DNA from: Acetobacteraceae bacterium
GTDB taxonomy: Bacteria > Pseudomonadota > Alphaproteobacteria > Acetobacterales > Acetobacteraceae
DNA length: 64,000 bases
Assembly: GCA_027487385.1 (NCBI GenBank)
Contig: JAIYDS010000118.1
Span: forward strand, 1 to 64,000
Direction of reading: 5' to 3'
The translations under genes were made by a program, and so were the position numbers. Every line of letters begins with the position of its first letter. The stretch's first letter is position 1. Positions 7,830 to 15,430 of this stretch are shown here, piece by piece. Under the pieces are notes generated by a model. It saw only the letters and a list, made by a program, of their open reading frames with translations, had not been told where the DNA came from and made no database searches.

Positions 7830-8162
7830 ATGCGCGCCCGAACCCTCCTGCTCGCCGCCGCCCTGATCGCCGCCCCGCCGCTCGCCCGCGCCTGCGACCC
7901 CGAAGCCATGAATGCCGAACTCACGGCGCTGTGCCGCGCCGGGCTCGATCCCGCCATCGCCTGGTCTGAGGCCGTGCGGCCGCTGGCCAACGCGGAGGAG
8001 GCGGCGGAACTCGGCCGCCTCGCTGTCGCGGCCGGCGATGCCTGTGACGTGGGGGACCCGGCCGCCGGTGCGCTGGCCGCCGTGCAACTCGCCCGGCTGG
8101 TGGGCCGGATTGAGGCGCGCGGTGCCGCCGCATCGCTCCTGCCCGCCCGCCTGCCCAACTGA
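7830..8162 (+). CDS. Small exported protein of the copper module
   Basis: 110 aa with a clear signal peptide (about 1-20, ending ARA-C). The mature part is alanine-rich and mostly helical, with three cysteines (22, 35, 72). No family recognised. It sits between the SCO1 and PCu(A)C genes with short gaps (16 and 24 bp), so it is almost certainly co-expressed and periplasmic. The ATG at 7830 is chosen because it begins the signal peptide. A structural or metal-binding role is possible but unsupported. Confidence 0.7.
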   Translation: MRARTLLLAAALIAAPPLARACDPEAMNAELTALCRAGLDPAIAWSEAVRPLANAEEAAELGRLAVAAGDACDVGDPAAGALAAVQLARLVGRIEARGAAASLLPARLPN

Positions 8163-8186
8163 ACCCGCAACAGAACGGAGAACGCC

Positions 8187-8654
8187 ATGACACGCATCCC
8201 TCGCCGCGGCCTGATCGCCGGCACGGCCACCCTCATCGCCACCCCGGCCTTCGCGCATCACGACTTCACCCTGGGCGATCTCAGGATCGGCCATCCCTGG
8301 ACGCGCGCCGCCGGCGTGAACACCAATGGGGCTGGCTACATGACGCTGCGCAACACGGGCGCGCGGCCGGACAAGCTGATCGCCGCCTCCACGCCCCTGG
8401 CCCGCACGGTCGAGCTGCACACGCATATCCGCGAGGGCGAGGTGATGCGCATGCGCCCCGTGGCGGACATCGCGGTGCCCGCTGGCCAGACGGTGCGCCT
8501 GCGCCCCGGCGGGCTGCATGTGATGCTGATCGGTCTGACCGAGCCGCTGCGCCAGGGCGCCGAAGTGCCGCTGACGCTCCGCTTCGAGCAGGCGGGCGAG
8601 GTGCGCATCACCCTCGAGGTCCAGGCCGCCGGCAGCCCCGGCCACACGCATTGA
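8187..8654 (+). CDS. PCu(A)C copper chaperone
   Basis: 155 aa with a twin-arginine-like leader (RRGLIAGTA, cleaved after AFA). The family copper motif H-X10-M-X21-H-X-M is exact: His78, Met89, His111, Met113. These periplasmic Cu(I) chaperones hand copper to SCO proteins or directly to CuA. The SCO1 gene two positions upstream fits that partnership. A short His-containing C-terminal tail (GHTH) may add weak metal binding. The ribosome-binding site (GGAG) is just upstream, and mbnP follows after 26 bp. Confidence 0.93.
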   Translation: MTRIPRRGLIAGTATLIATPAFAHHDFTLGDLRIGHPWTRAAGVNTNGAGYMTLRNTGARPDKLIAASTPLARTVELHTHIREGEVMRMRPVADIAVPAGQTVRLRPGGLHVMLIGLTEPLRQGAEVPLTLRFEQAGEVRITLEVQAAGSPGHTH

Positions 8655-8680
8655 ACGCCGACACGCAAAGGAACAACGCC

Positions 8681-9574
8681 ATGACGCGCCTTATCCCCGG
8701 CCTCGCTGCCCTGCTGCTCGCGGCCACACCCGCCCTGGCCCAGCAGGAGGTCTCGATCCGCTTCGCCGCCCAGGTGAACGGCGCCGCCTTCGCCTGCGGC
8801 CAGAGCTACAGCGGCGTGGGCACCACCCAGGCCACCGCGACGCCGACCGATTTCCGCTTCTACGTGCATGAGGTGCAGCTGCTGCGCGCCGATGGCAGCG
8901 CCGCGCCGCTGACCCTGGCCGAGACGCCCTGGCAGCACCAGGGCGTGGCGCTGCTCGATTTCGAGAATGGCCAGGGCCCCTGTGCCCAGGGCGGCAATGC
9001 CGCGCTGAACGAGACGCTGCGCGGCACCGCGCCGGCCGGCAGCTACACCGGGCTGCGCTTCACGCTGGGCGTGCCCGAGCGGCTGAACCACCAGGATGCC
9101 ACGGTGGCGCCGAGCCCTTTCAACCTGACGGCGATGTTCTGGAACTGGCAGAATGGCTACAAATTCGTGAAGGTGGACTTGCAGGTGGGCGCCGCCGCCC
9201 CAGTCGCGCCGAATGCCCCGGCGCATGGCGGGGCGGCGGGTCAGGGCGGCTTCGCCCTGCATCTGGGCAGCACGCAATGCGTGGCCGCCGCCCCCACGCA
9301 GCCGGGCCGGGATTGCCGCAACCCCAACCGCCCGGTCATCACGCTCTCCGGCTTCGACCCGCTTTCGACGACCGTGATCGCCGATGTCGGCCCGGTGTTG
9401 CAGGGCGTGGACATCACCCGCAACACCGAGCGCACGCCGCCCGGCTGCATGTCCTTCCCGAATGATCCGGAATGCCGGACGGTGCTGCCCGCACTCGGCC
9501 TGCCCTACATGGATCTCCCGGCCGGCGAGCAGCGCTTCTTCCGCGTCCAGCCGCTGCGCCAGGCGGCCCGATGA
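8681..9574 (+). CDS. mbnP: MbnP-like copper-binding protein (metallo-mystery pair)
   Basis: 297 aa exported protein (signal about 1-20, TPALA-QQ). It matches the MbnP / four-Cys metallo-mystery-pair family: RFAAQVNGAAFACG start, FYVHEVQLLR, WQHQGVALLDF, and a Cys-rich second half (Cys39, 101, 200, 212, 256, 265). In characterised MbnP a tryptophan is oxidised to kynurenine by the partner MbnH to build a copper site; Trp84, Trp154 and Trp156 are candidates here. The next gene is that partner, with overlapping stop and start. The ATG at 8681, with AAAGGA upstream, is chosen over a TTG at 8651 that would precede the signal peptide. Confidence 0.88.
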   Translation: MTRLIPGLAALLLAATPALAQQEVSIRFAAQVNGAAFACGQSYSGVGTTQATATPTDFRFYVHEVQLLRADGSAAPLTLAETPWQHQGVALLDFENGQGPCAQGGNAALNETLRGTAPAGSYTGLRFTLGVPERLNHQDATVAPSPFNLTAMFWNWQNGYKFVKVDLQVGAAAPVAPNAPAHGGAAGQGGFALHLGSTQCVAAAPTQPGRDCRNPNRPVITLSGFDPLSTTVIADVGPVLQGVDITRNTERTPPGCMSFPNDPECRTVLPALGLPYMDLPAGEQRFFRVQPLRQAAR

Positions 9575-10644
9575 GGGTCTTCGCGGCCCTCACTGTCGCG
9601 GCCGCGCTGCTGTTCGGCACCTCGGGCGGCATCGCCCCCTTCATGGGCACGACCACGCTGTGGGAGTGGCGGCTGCCGGCCTGGGTGCCACCGCCCCAGC
9701 TCGACCGCCCGCTGCGTGCGGCCGAGGTCGAGCTGGGCCGATACCTGTTCCACGACACGCGCCTCTCGCGTGATGGCTCGATGAGCTGCGCGACCTGCCA
9801 CCAGCAATCGCGCGCCTTCACGGTGAATCGCGCGACGGTACCCGGCGTGGATGGCTCGCCCGGGCTGAAGAACCCCATGAGCCTCGTGAACCTCGCCTGG
9901 GCCCCGGTGCTGACCTGGGCCAATCCCGGCCAGACGCGGCTGGAGGAACAGGCGCTGATCCCGCTGTTTTCCGACCATCCGGTCGAGATGGGCATGTCGG
10001 GCCGGGAGGATGAGATCTTTGCGCGCCTCGCGGCCGATCCGCGCTATCCGCCGATGTTCCTCGCCGCCTTCCCGGAGCGCGACGGGGCCATGACCCTGGA
10101 GACGCTGACCCGCGCCCTCGCGTCCTTCCAGCGCGCCATCACCAGCTTCGAGAGCCCCTATGACCGCTATCGCTGGGGCGGCGATCGCAACGCCATCAGC
10201 GCGGCCGCCCGCCGCGGCGAGCGGTTGTTCTTCGGCGAAAGGCTGGAATGCTACCATTGCCATGGCGGCTTCCTCTTCACCGACAACGTGACCCATGCGC
10301 GGCTGATCGCGCCCGAGATCGCCTTCCACGACACCGGCGTGGCCCGCACGGGCGGCATTGGCGAGCACACCGGCAACCCGGCGCAGAACGGCGCCTTCCG
10401 CACGCCCTCGCTGCGCAATGTGGCGCTGACCGCGCCCTACATGCATGACGGCTCGATGGCGACGCTGGAGGAGGTGCTGCGCCACTACGCGCGCGGCGGC
10501 CGCGCGCGTGGGCCGCACACCTCCTCGCTGCTCGCCGGCTTCCGCCTGACCGAGCGCGAGCGCGCCGACATCCTGGCCTTCCTCCACACGCTGACGGATG
10601 AGCGGATGACGCGCGATCCGCGCCTGGCCGACCCGTTCCGGTGA
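9571..10644 (+). CDS. mbnH: MbnH-like di-heme peroxidase (partner of MbnP)
   Basis: 357 aa, exported. Two c-type heme sites, CATCH (73-77) and CYHCH (227-231), lie in a bacterial cytochrome c peroxidase/MauG fold. Further family segments are YLFHDTRLSRDGSMSC, FRTPSLRNVALTAPYMHDG and the C-terminal ADILAFLHTLTD. MbnH enzymes form a bis-Fe(IV) state and convert a Trp of MbnP to kynurenine. Start and stop codons of mbnP and this gene overlap (ATGA), so expression is coupled. A GTG at the stop codon also starts the next gene. Confidence 0.9.
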   Translation: MRVFAALTVAAALLFGTSGGIAPFMGTTTLWEWRLPAWVPPPQLDRPLRAAEVELGRYLFHDTRLSRDGSMSCATCHQQSRAFTVNRATVPGVDGSPGLKNPMSLVNLAWAPVLTWANPGQTRLEEQALIPLFSDHPVEMGMSGREDEIFARLAADPRYPPMFLAAFPERDGAMTLETLTRALASFQRAITSFESPYDRYRWGGDRNAISAAARRGERLFFGERLECYHCHGGFLFTDNVTHARLIAPEIAFHDTGVARTGGIGEHTGNPAQNGAFRTPSLRNVALTAPYMHDGSMATLEEVLRHYARGGRARGPHTSSLLAGFRLTERERADILAFLHTLTDERMTRDPRLADPFR

Positions 10645-11000
10645 GGCGCGACCGCTTCCTGCTCGCGGGGCTTTTGCTGCTGCAGGTCGTCCTGGCGCCG
10701 TCGCTTTGCCTCGGGCGGGCCTCCGCGTCCGGCCTCGGGCTGGTCGAGATCTGCACGGCGGAGGGGCTGAAGCTCATCCGCATGACAGAGGACGGAGACG
10801 GCGGGGCGCCGATGCCGGAAGGGTTCTGCCCGCTCTGCCACGCCCTCCCGCAGGCCCCCGCCTGCAACGCGCCGCTGCCGCCCGATCCGCTCTGGCTCCG
10901 CGTGGAGCTCGCCTGGCGCAGCGCCGGGCCCGCGGCACCGCCGCCTGCCATTCGCGGGCCGCCCAGCGGCTCCAGGGCGCCTCCCTCGATCCTCGGCTGA
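10641..11000 (+). CDS. Second DUF2946 family protein
   Basis: 119 aa, GTG start overlapping the mbnH stop (GTGA). A signal peptide/hydrophobic segment (about 6-24) is followed by the same VEICTAEGL motif as the protein at 5323 and a CPLCHALP metal-type motif. It has a short acidic stretch and a Pro-rich tail. The two DUF2946 genes bracket the copper chaperone/MbnPH genes, and this one directly precedes the TonB receptor, a common arrangement for the family. Probably a periplasmic or membrane-anchored metal-binding accessory. Confidence 0.75.
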   Translation: MRRDRFLLAGLLLLQVVLAPSLCLGRASASGLGLVEICTAEGLKLIRMTEDGDGGAPMPEGFCPLCHALPQAPACNAPLPPDPLWLRVELAWRSAGPAAPPPAIRGPPSGSRAPPSILG

Positions 11001-11070
11001 CGTCCCGCGCGGCTGCGCGGGCGTGTCCCCGCCTGCATCCGCACCATGACCCATCGAGAGGATTCGTCCC

Positions 11071-13266
11071 TTGTCCAAGCTCAACCGCCGCCGGGAGCGG
11101 CGCATGCCCCGTCTTGCCTTCGCCGTCGCCCTGGTCTCTGCCAACACCGCCGCGGCCCAGACCACGCCGCGCACGCCCGAGGCGACCGTCCCGCCCACCA
11201 CCGTGATCGGCCGCGAGGAGCGGGATCAGGTGGGGCCGCTGCGCGGCTATCAGGCGCTCACCTCGGGCACCGCCACGCGCACCAACACGCCGCTCCAGGA
11301 AATTCCGCAATCGGTGACGGTCATCCCGCGCAGCCTCTTCACCGACCAGGGCGCCACCACGCTGGAGGAGGCGCTGCGCAACTCAGCCGCCGTGGTGCCG
11401 GAAAGCCCGCTCTTCCTGAACCAGACGCTCAACACCTATATCCGCGGCTTCCAGGCGGAAATCTTCCGCGACGGGCTGCAAAGCTACAGCGAGCTCGGCC
11501 TGGCGCAGAGCCTGCTCGGCATCGAGCGGATCGAGATCGTGAAGGGGCCCTCGGGCGCGCTGTTCGGCGGCGGCCTGGGTGGCGGCTTCGGCGGCCTGGT
11601 CAACATCATCTCGCAGCGGCCATTGCCCAACAACAGCTATGCCGCCGGCATCACCGTGGGCCCCTATGGCTATCGCAACCCCTGGGTGGATGTGAACCAG
11701 GCCTATCGCGACCCGAACACCGGCACGGTCTTCGCGATGCGCCTGCAGGCCGAGACGCAATATGGCCGCTCCTACATCGAGAATGTGACGACCGAGGGCT
11801 ACAACGTCCTGCCGACCTTCAGCGTGACGAGCGACAGCACCAACCTCGTCGTCCAGGCCTTCTTCTCGCAGCGCAAGGCGAATGACTATCCGGGCCTGCC
11901 GCCCGGCGTCAGCGGCGGGAGCTCGCGCATTCCCTTTGACCGCTTCACCAACGCCAATGGCAGCAACGTCCCGCGCACCGAGACCCAGCGCAATGGCGTC
12001 CGCGTGAGCTTCGATCACCGGATCAACGAGGTCTTCACGGCGAGCCTGATCGGACAGTTCTCGACCAATAGCCTGAGCCAGCCGGCACAGTTCCAGTTCG
12101 GGCCGCCGCTCGCCGGCTTCGGCCTGCCGGTCGGGCCCTACACCTATTCGCGGCTGAGCGCCTATCTCGACCAGAACCTGTCGCAGTTCTCGGTCATGCC
12201 GATGGTGCGGGCGAATTTCCGCACCGGGCCCGCGCAGCACACCGTGCTGGCGGGCGTCGAGTTCGACCAGACGCGCGACAATGGCCGCATGGATATCGGC
12301 GATGCCGGGATCTTCAACTTCGCGTCCCCGACCCAGGCGCCCTGGGTGCAGCCCAGCGCGGGCAGTCCCTTCGCCATCCCGCCGACGAACAACACCTACA
12401 CGACCACCGCGGCCTTCCTGCAGGACCAGATCAAGCTCTGGGACCGGCTGCACATCCTGGGCGCCATCCGCCTGACCAATCTCAACATCCAGAGCGAGGT
12501 GCCGAGTGCGGGGATCAACACCACCTCCTCCACCACCCGGCCGACCGGGCGCGTGGGCGTGGGCTATGACATCCTGCCGGGGCTGACGCCCTTCGTCGGC
12601 TGGGGCAACTCGATCCGCTCGCCGGGCGGCTATGGCTTCGGCGGCTTCGTGACCACGCCCAAGCCCGAGGAAGGCCAGCAGTTCGAGGCCGGGGTGAAGG
12701 TGAACCTGCCCTTCGGGCTCAGCGGCAACCTGGCCTATTTCAACATCCAGCGGACCAACGTGCCGTATTTCGATCTCGCCGCCGGCGGCAACCGGCAGAT
12801 CGGCGAGCAGCGCTCGCGTGGCTTCGACATGGACCTGCTGTGGCAGCCCACCCCGCAATTCTCGCTGCTCGGCACCTACGCCTACACCATGGCCGAGACA
12901 GTGTCGGACAGCATCATCGCGCCGGGCCAGCCGCTGCGCCTCGTGCCGCGCAATGCCGGGCGCGTCTGGGCCAATTACCGCCTGCGCGGCCTGGCCCTGC
13001 CGGATTGGGCGCAGGGCTTCTCGATCGGCGGTGGTCTGACGTCGGTTGCCGGGGCCAATACCTCGGATCAGGTGAACGCGATCCGTACGAAGGGCTACAC
13101 GATCTTTGACGCGGCCATCAACTACGACAACGGGCCGCTGCGGATGAGTGTGGCGGCGCGCAACATCGGCAATCGCAACTACGTGATCCCCTTCAGCTAC
13201 TTCAACAATGCGATGGCGCCGGGCGCGCCGGCGGCGGTCTATGTCTCCGCCGCGCTGCGGTTCTGA
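11071..13266 (+). CDS. TonB-dependent siderophore/copper-type outer-membrane receptor
   Basis: 731 aa. A signal peptide is followed by a TonB-box-like and plug region (TTVIGREERDQVGP, then NTPLQEIPQSVTVIPRSLF, then IERIEIVKGPSGALFGG) and a 22-stranded barrel ending in the aromatic C-terminus (YVSAALRF). The plug pattern is that of the FhuA/FpvA-type siderophore receptor family. The start is taken as the TTG at 11071, which has GAGAGGA 8 bp upstream; an ATG at 11104 would also keep the signal peptide. Placed after MbnPH and DUF2946 genes, it may import a copper or iron chelate rather than a classical siderophore. No TonB-ExbBD in the window. Confidence 0.88.
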   Translation: MSKLNRRRERRMPRLAFAVALVSANTAAAQTTPRTPEATVPPTTVIGREERDQVGPLRGYQALTSGTATRTNTPLQEIPQSVTVIPRSLFTDQGATTLEEALRNSAAVVPESPLFLNQTLNTYIRGFQAEIFRDGLQSYSELGLAQSLLGIERIEIVKGPSGALFGGGLGGGFGGLVNIISQRPLPNNSYAAGITVGPYGYRNPWVDVNQAYRDPNTGTVFAMRLQAETQYGRSYIENVTTEGYNVLPTFSVTSDSTNLVVQAFFSQRKANDYPGLPPGVSGGSSRIPFDRFTNANGSNVPRTETQRNGVRVSFDHRINEVFTASLIGQFSTNSLSQPAQFQFGPPLAGFGLPVGPYTYSRLSAYLDQNLSQFSVMPMVRANFRTGPAQHTVLAGVEFDQTRDNGRMDIGDAGIFNFASPTQAPWVQPSAGSPFAIPPTNNTYTTTAAFLQDQIKLWDRLHILGAIRLTNLNIQSEVPSAGINTTSSTTRPTGRVGVGYDILPGLTPFVGWGNSIRSPGGYGFGGFVTTPKPEEGQQFEAGVKVNLPFGLSGNLAYFNIQRTNVPYFDLAAGGNRQIGEQRSRGFDMDLLWQPTPQFSLLGTYAYTMAETVSDSIIAPGQPLRLVPRNAGRVWANYRLRGLALPDWAQGFSIGGGLTSVAGANTSDQVNAIRTKGYTIFDAAINYDNGPLRMSVAARNIGNRNYVIPFSYFNNAMAPGAPAAVYVSAALRF

Positions 13267-13276
13267 GGAGGATGCG

Positions 13277-14116
13277 ATGACAGAAAGCCAGTCCCGCCGC
13301 GTGGCGCTCGTCGCCGCGCTGGCGCTGGCGGGTGCCGCGCGGGTTGCCTCCGCGCAGCCCGCCGCGGCGTCCACCGCGACACAGCACGACCACGATATGT
13401 CGCGCTTCCACCTGGCCCCGGCGCGGGGGCCAGAGGATATCGCCTTCCTTCTCTATCCCGGCTGCACGGCGCTGGACTTCGTCGGGCCGCACAACATGTT
13501 CCGCGGCCTGATGGGAGCGACCGTGCGCCTCGTCGCCAAGACGCGCGATCCCATCGTCACCGACACCGGCCTGACGGTGATCCCCGACACGGATTTCGCG
13601 AGCTGCCCCGAGCGGCTGACCGTGATCTGCGTGCCCGGCGGCAGCGAGGGCACGCTGCAGGCCATGGAGGATCCGGAGACCATGGCCTTCCTCGCCGATC
13701 GCGGCGGCAAGGCCGAATGGGTCACGGCGGTCTGCACCGGTTCGCTGCTGCTGGGCGCGGCCGGGCTGCTGCGCGGCTACCAGGCGACTTCGCATTGGAT
13801 CACGCGCGAGTTGTTGCCGATCTTCGGCGCCATTCCGGTGGATCAACGGGTCGTGATCGATCGCAACCGCGCCACAGGGGGCGGGGTGACGGCGGGGATT
13901 GATTTCGGGCTGACCATGGTCGCGGCTCTGCGGGACGATGCCTATGCGAAGGCTGTCCAGCTCGTCGCGGAATACGAGCCCGCGCCGCCCTTCGACGCCG
14001 GAAGCCCCGCAAAGGCGCCAGCCGAAACGACGGAGATGATCACCGCCATGTTCGCGGAATTCATCAGCCGGGCGCGCGCGGTCAGTTCGACCTCCGCCGG
14101 GGCCGTGGGAAGATAG
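13277..14116 (+). CDS. Exported DJ-1/PfpI-family protein
   Basis: 279 aa. Residues 1-27 form a signal peptide (RRVALVAALALAGA ... ASAQ), unusual because most DJ-1/PfpI proteins are cytoplasmic. The GATase1-like domain follows (EDIAFLLYPGCTALDF, then VPGGSEGTL, then the nucleophile elbow AVCTGSLLLGAAG with Cys153), closest in pattern to isonitrile hydratase-like/ThiJ proteins. It starts 10 bp after the TonB receptor stop with GAGGAGG as ribosome-binding site, so it belongs to the same operon. If it acts as an isonitrile hydratase, its substrate could be a periplasmic isonitrile metal chelator; that is speculation. Confidence 0.8.
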   Translation: MTESQSRRVALVAALALAGAARVASAQPAAASTATQHDHDMSRFHLAPARGPEDIAFLLYPGCTALDFVGPHNMFRGLMGATVRLVAKTRDPIVTDTGLTVIPDTDFASCPERLTVICVPGGSEGTLQAMEDPETMAFLADRGGKAEWVTAVCTGSLLLGAAGLLRGYQATSHWITRELLPIFGAIPVDQRVVIDRNRATGGGVTAGIDFGLTMVAALRDDAYAKAVQLVAEYEPAPPFDAGSPAKAPAETTEMITAMFAEFISRARAVSSTSAGAVGR

Positions 14117-14535
14117 GGCAGTCGCGCCAGGTCGGAGGGTGCTCGGGCGAGGGGGGCCAGAAACGCCAGAGGCTGAATGCAGCAGCATTCGTCCATGGCG
14201 CCGAATAGCCCTGTATGGGAACAACCTCCTGCCTGGGTGCGCTTGGCCCCGACCTTCCCGAGGTCGTCTCCTTCGCCCAGTCGAGTTCTGTAAAAGCCGA
14301 ACCCTGACCCCGCATCCAAAAAACCCGTCAATTCAAATGTTTGATGGGATTCTGGCGTCTGTGCCACTGCTATATGTAGCAGAAGGGCCGAAACCTTAAC
14401 CGCAGCCGGAATCGCGCAAAAGGCGACCTTGCGCGCTGGCCGGCCCGCCATCCCAGACCCCTTTCGCTGCCGCAGGACCACATCACCGGCGGACCGTTCC
14501 TAGGGGTGAAGGTCACCCTACTGTCCGCTGCTGGA
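14117..14535. other. Gene-free gap with tRNA-end scar
   Basis: No convincing gene. The gap contains a 19-bp copy of the tRNA-fMet acceptor end (14300-14318, 17/19 identical to 4165-4183), a hairpin (14324-14348) and a 17-bp string (14123-14139) that recurs at 61164-61180. Antisense translation across the scar gives LTGFLDAGSGF, echoing the recombinase/tRNA junction at 4140. It separates the copper module from the catabolic operon. Confidence 0.6.
14324..14348. terminator. Hairpin beside the second tRNA-end scar
   Basis: Arms CCCGTCAA (14324-14331) and TTGATGGG (14341-14348, one G-U pair) enclose a 9-base loop. It sits at the same place relative to the scar as the 4208-4233 hairpin does to the first one. 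No T-run follows on either strand, so termination is uncertain. Confidence 0.35.
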
Positions 14536-15303
14536 TCAACGTCCCGTATCGGCTCCCAATACCCCGGCCGCGAGGAATCCCCCGTCCACCGGCAGCACCA
14601 CGCCGTTGACGTGTGCCGCAGCGTCCGACGCGAGGACGGCGACTGCCTCGGCAATTTCCTCGGGCGCGGCGTAGCGGCCGTCGGGGGTGGCGGCGTCAAA
14701 GGCGGCGCGGATGGCGGCGGGGTGATGGCGTTGCACGAAATCCGTCTCGGTCGCCCCCGGCGCGACCGCATTTGCCGTGATCCCAAAGCGGGCCAGCTCG
14801 ACCGCCATCTGACGGGTCAGGCCGATCACGGCCGCCTTGGAGGTGCCGTAGGCTGCGCGGTCCAGGCTGGCGCGCACGCCGCTGATGGAGGCGATGTTGA
14901 CGATGCGCCCCCATCCGGCCCCCGCCATTTGCCGTGCGGCGGCCTGCCCACAGAGAAATGCGCCCGTGACATTGACGGCGAGCACCCGATTCCAGGCCTC
15001 CGCCGGATGATCGAGGAACGCGTGCACGGCGGCGATGCCGGCATTGTTGGCCAGAACGCCAGCCGGGCCATGCCTCTCCGCCAGCATGCGGAATGCGGCG
15101 TCGACCGCGGTCGGGTCTGAAACATCCAGTGGCAGGCGATCCGCGATCCAGGCTTCCTCCGCCAGTGCCGCGAGGCTCTCCCCGTCACGATCCAGCAGCA
15201 CGACGCGCAGGCCCCCGGCACCGAGGCGGCGGGCCACGGCGAGGCCGATACCCGTCGCGGCGCCGGTGACCACCGCGAGGCGAGATGTTCGCGTCGGGTT
15301 CAT
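14536..15303 (-). CDS. SDR-family NAD(P)-dependent oxidoreductase
   Basis: 255 aa, classical short-chain dehydrogenase. Cofactor motif TGAATGIG (13-20), NNAGIA, catalytic serine in IASIS, and YGTSK with the active-site Tyr and Lys. It is the last gene of the operon running from 22888. Its ATG overlaps the stop codon of a decayed Bug-receptor gene (ATGA), showing that the two were once translationally coupled. Substrate unknown; it probably oxidises or reduces a carbonyl intermediate of the pathway encoded upstream. Confidence 0.9.
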   Translation of the reverse strand: MNPTRTSRLAVVTGAATGIGLAVARRLGAGGLRVVLLDRDGESLAALAEEAWIADRLPLDVSDPTAVDAAFRMLAERHGPAGVLANNAGIAAVHAFLDHPAEAWNRVLAVNVTGAFLCGQAAARQMAGAGWGRIVNIASISGVRASLDRAAYGTSKAAVIGLTRQMAVELARFGITANAVAPGATETDFVQRHHPAAIRAAFDAATPDGRYAAPEEIAEAVAVLASDAAAHVNGVVLPVDGGFLAAGVLGADTGR

Positions 15304-15422
15304 TCCGCACGCAGCCCGAGCGAGGTGACGAGAGCACTCCAGCGCGCCGTCTCCTCGCGGACATGGCTCTCCAGTTGCTCCTCAGGAACGGTGGAGGGAC
15401 CGGCGCCTTGCTGCTGCCAAGC
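15300..15422 (-). pseudogene. C-terminal remnant of a Bug/TctC receptor
   Basis: Only about 40 codons survive: GAGPSTVPEEQLESHVREE, then ARWSALVTSLGLRAE and stop. This is the typical end of tripartite-tricarboxylate substrate-binding proteins (PEEF..HVREE...W). The rest of the gene is missing, although the amidohydrolase upstream ends only 8 bp away and the SDR start overlaps its stop. An internal deletion therefore removed about 290 codons while leaving both neighbours intact. Confidence 0.7.
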
Positions 15423-15430
15423 GTGCCGCC

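Noticed and set aside
8651..8680. TTG start for the MbnP gene
   Set aside because: It would put polar residues before the signal peptide; the ATG at 8681 has a better ribosome-binding site.
14281..14318. A complete second tRNA
   Set aside because: Only the acceptor end is similar; the preceding bases do not form a T-arm or anticodon arm.
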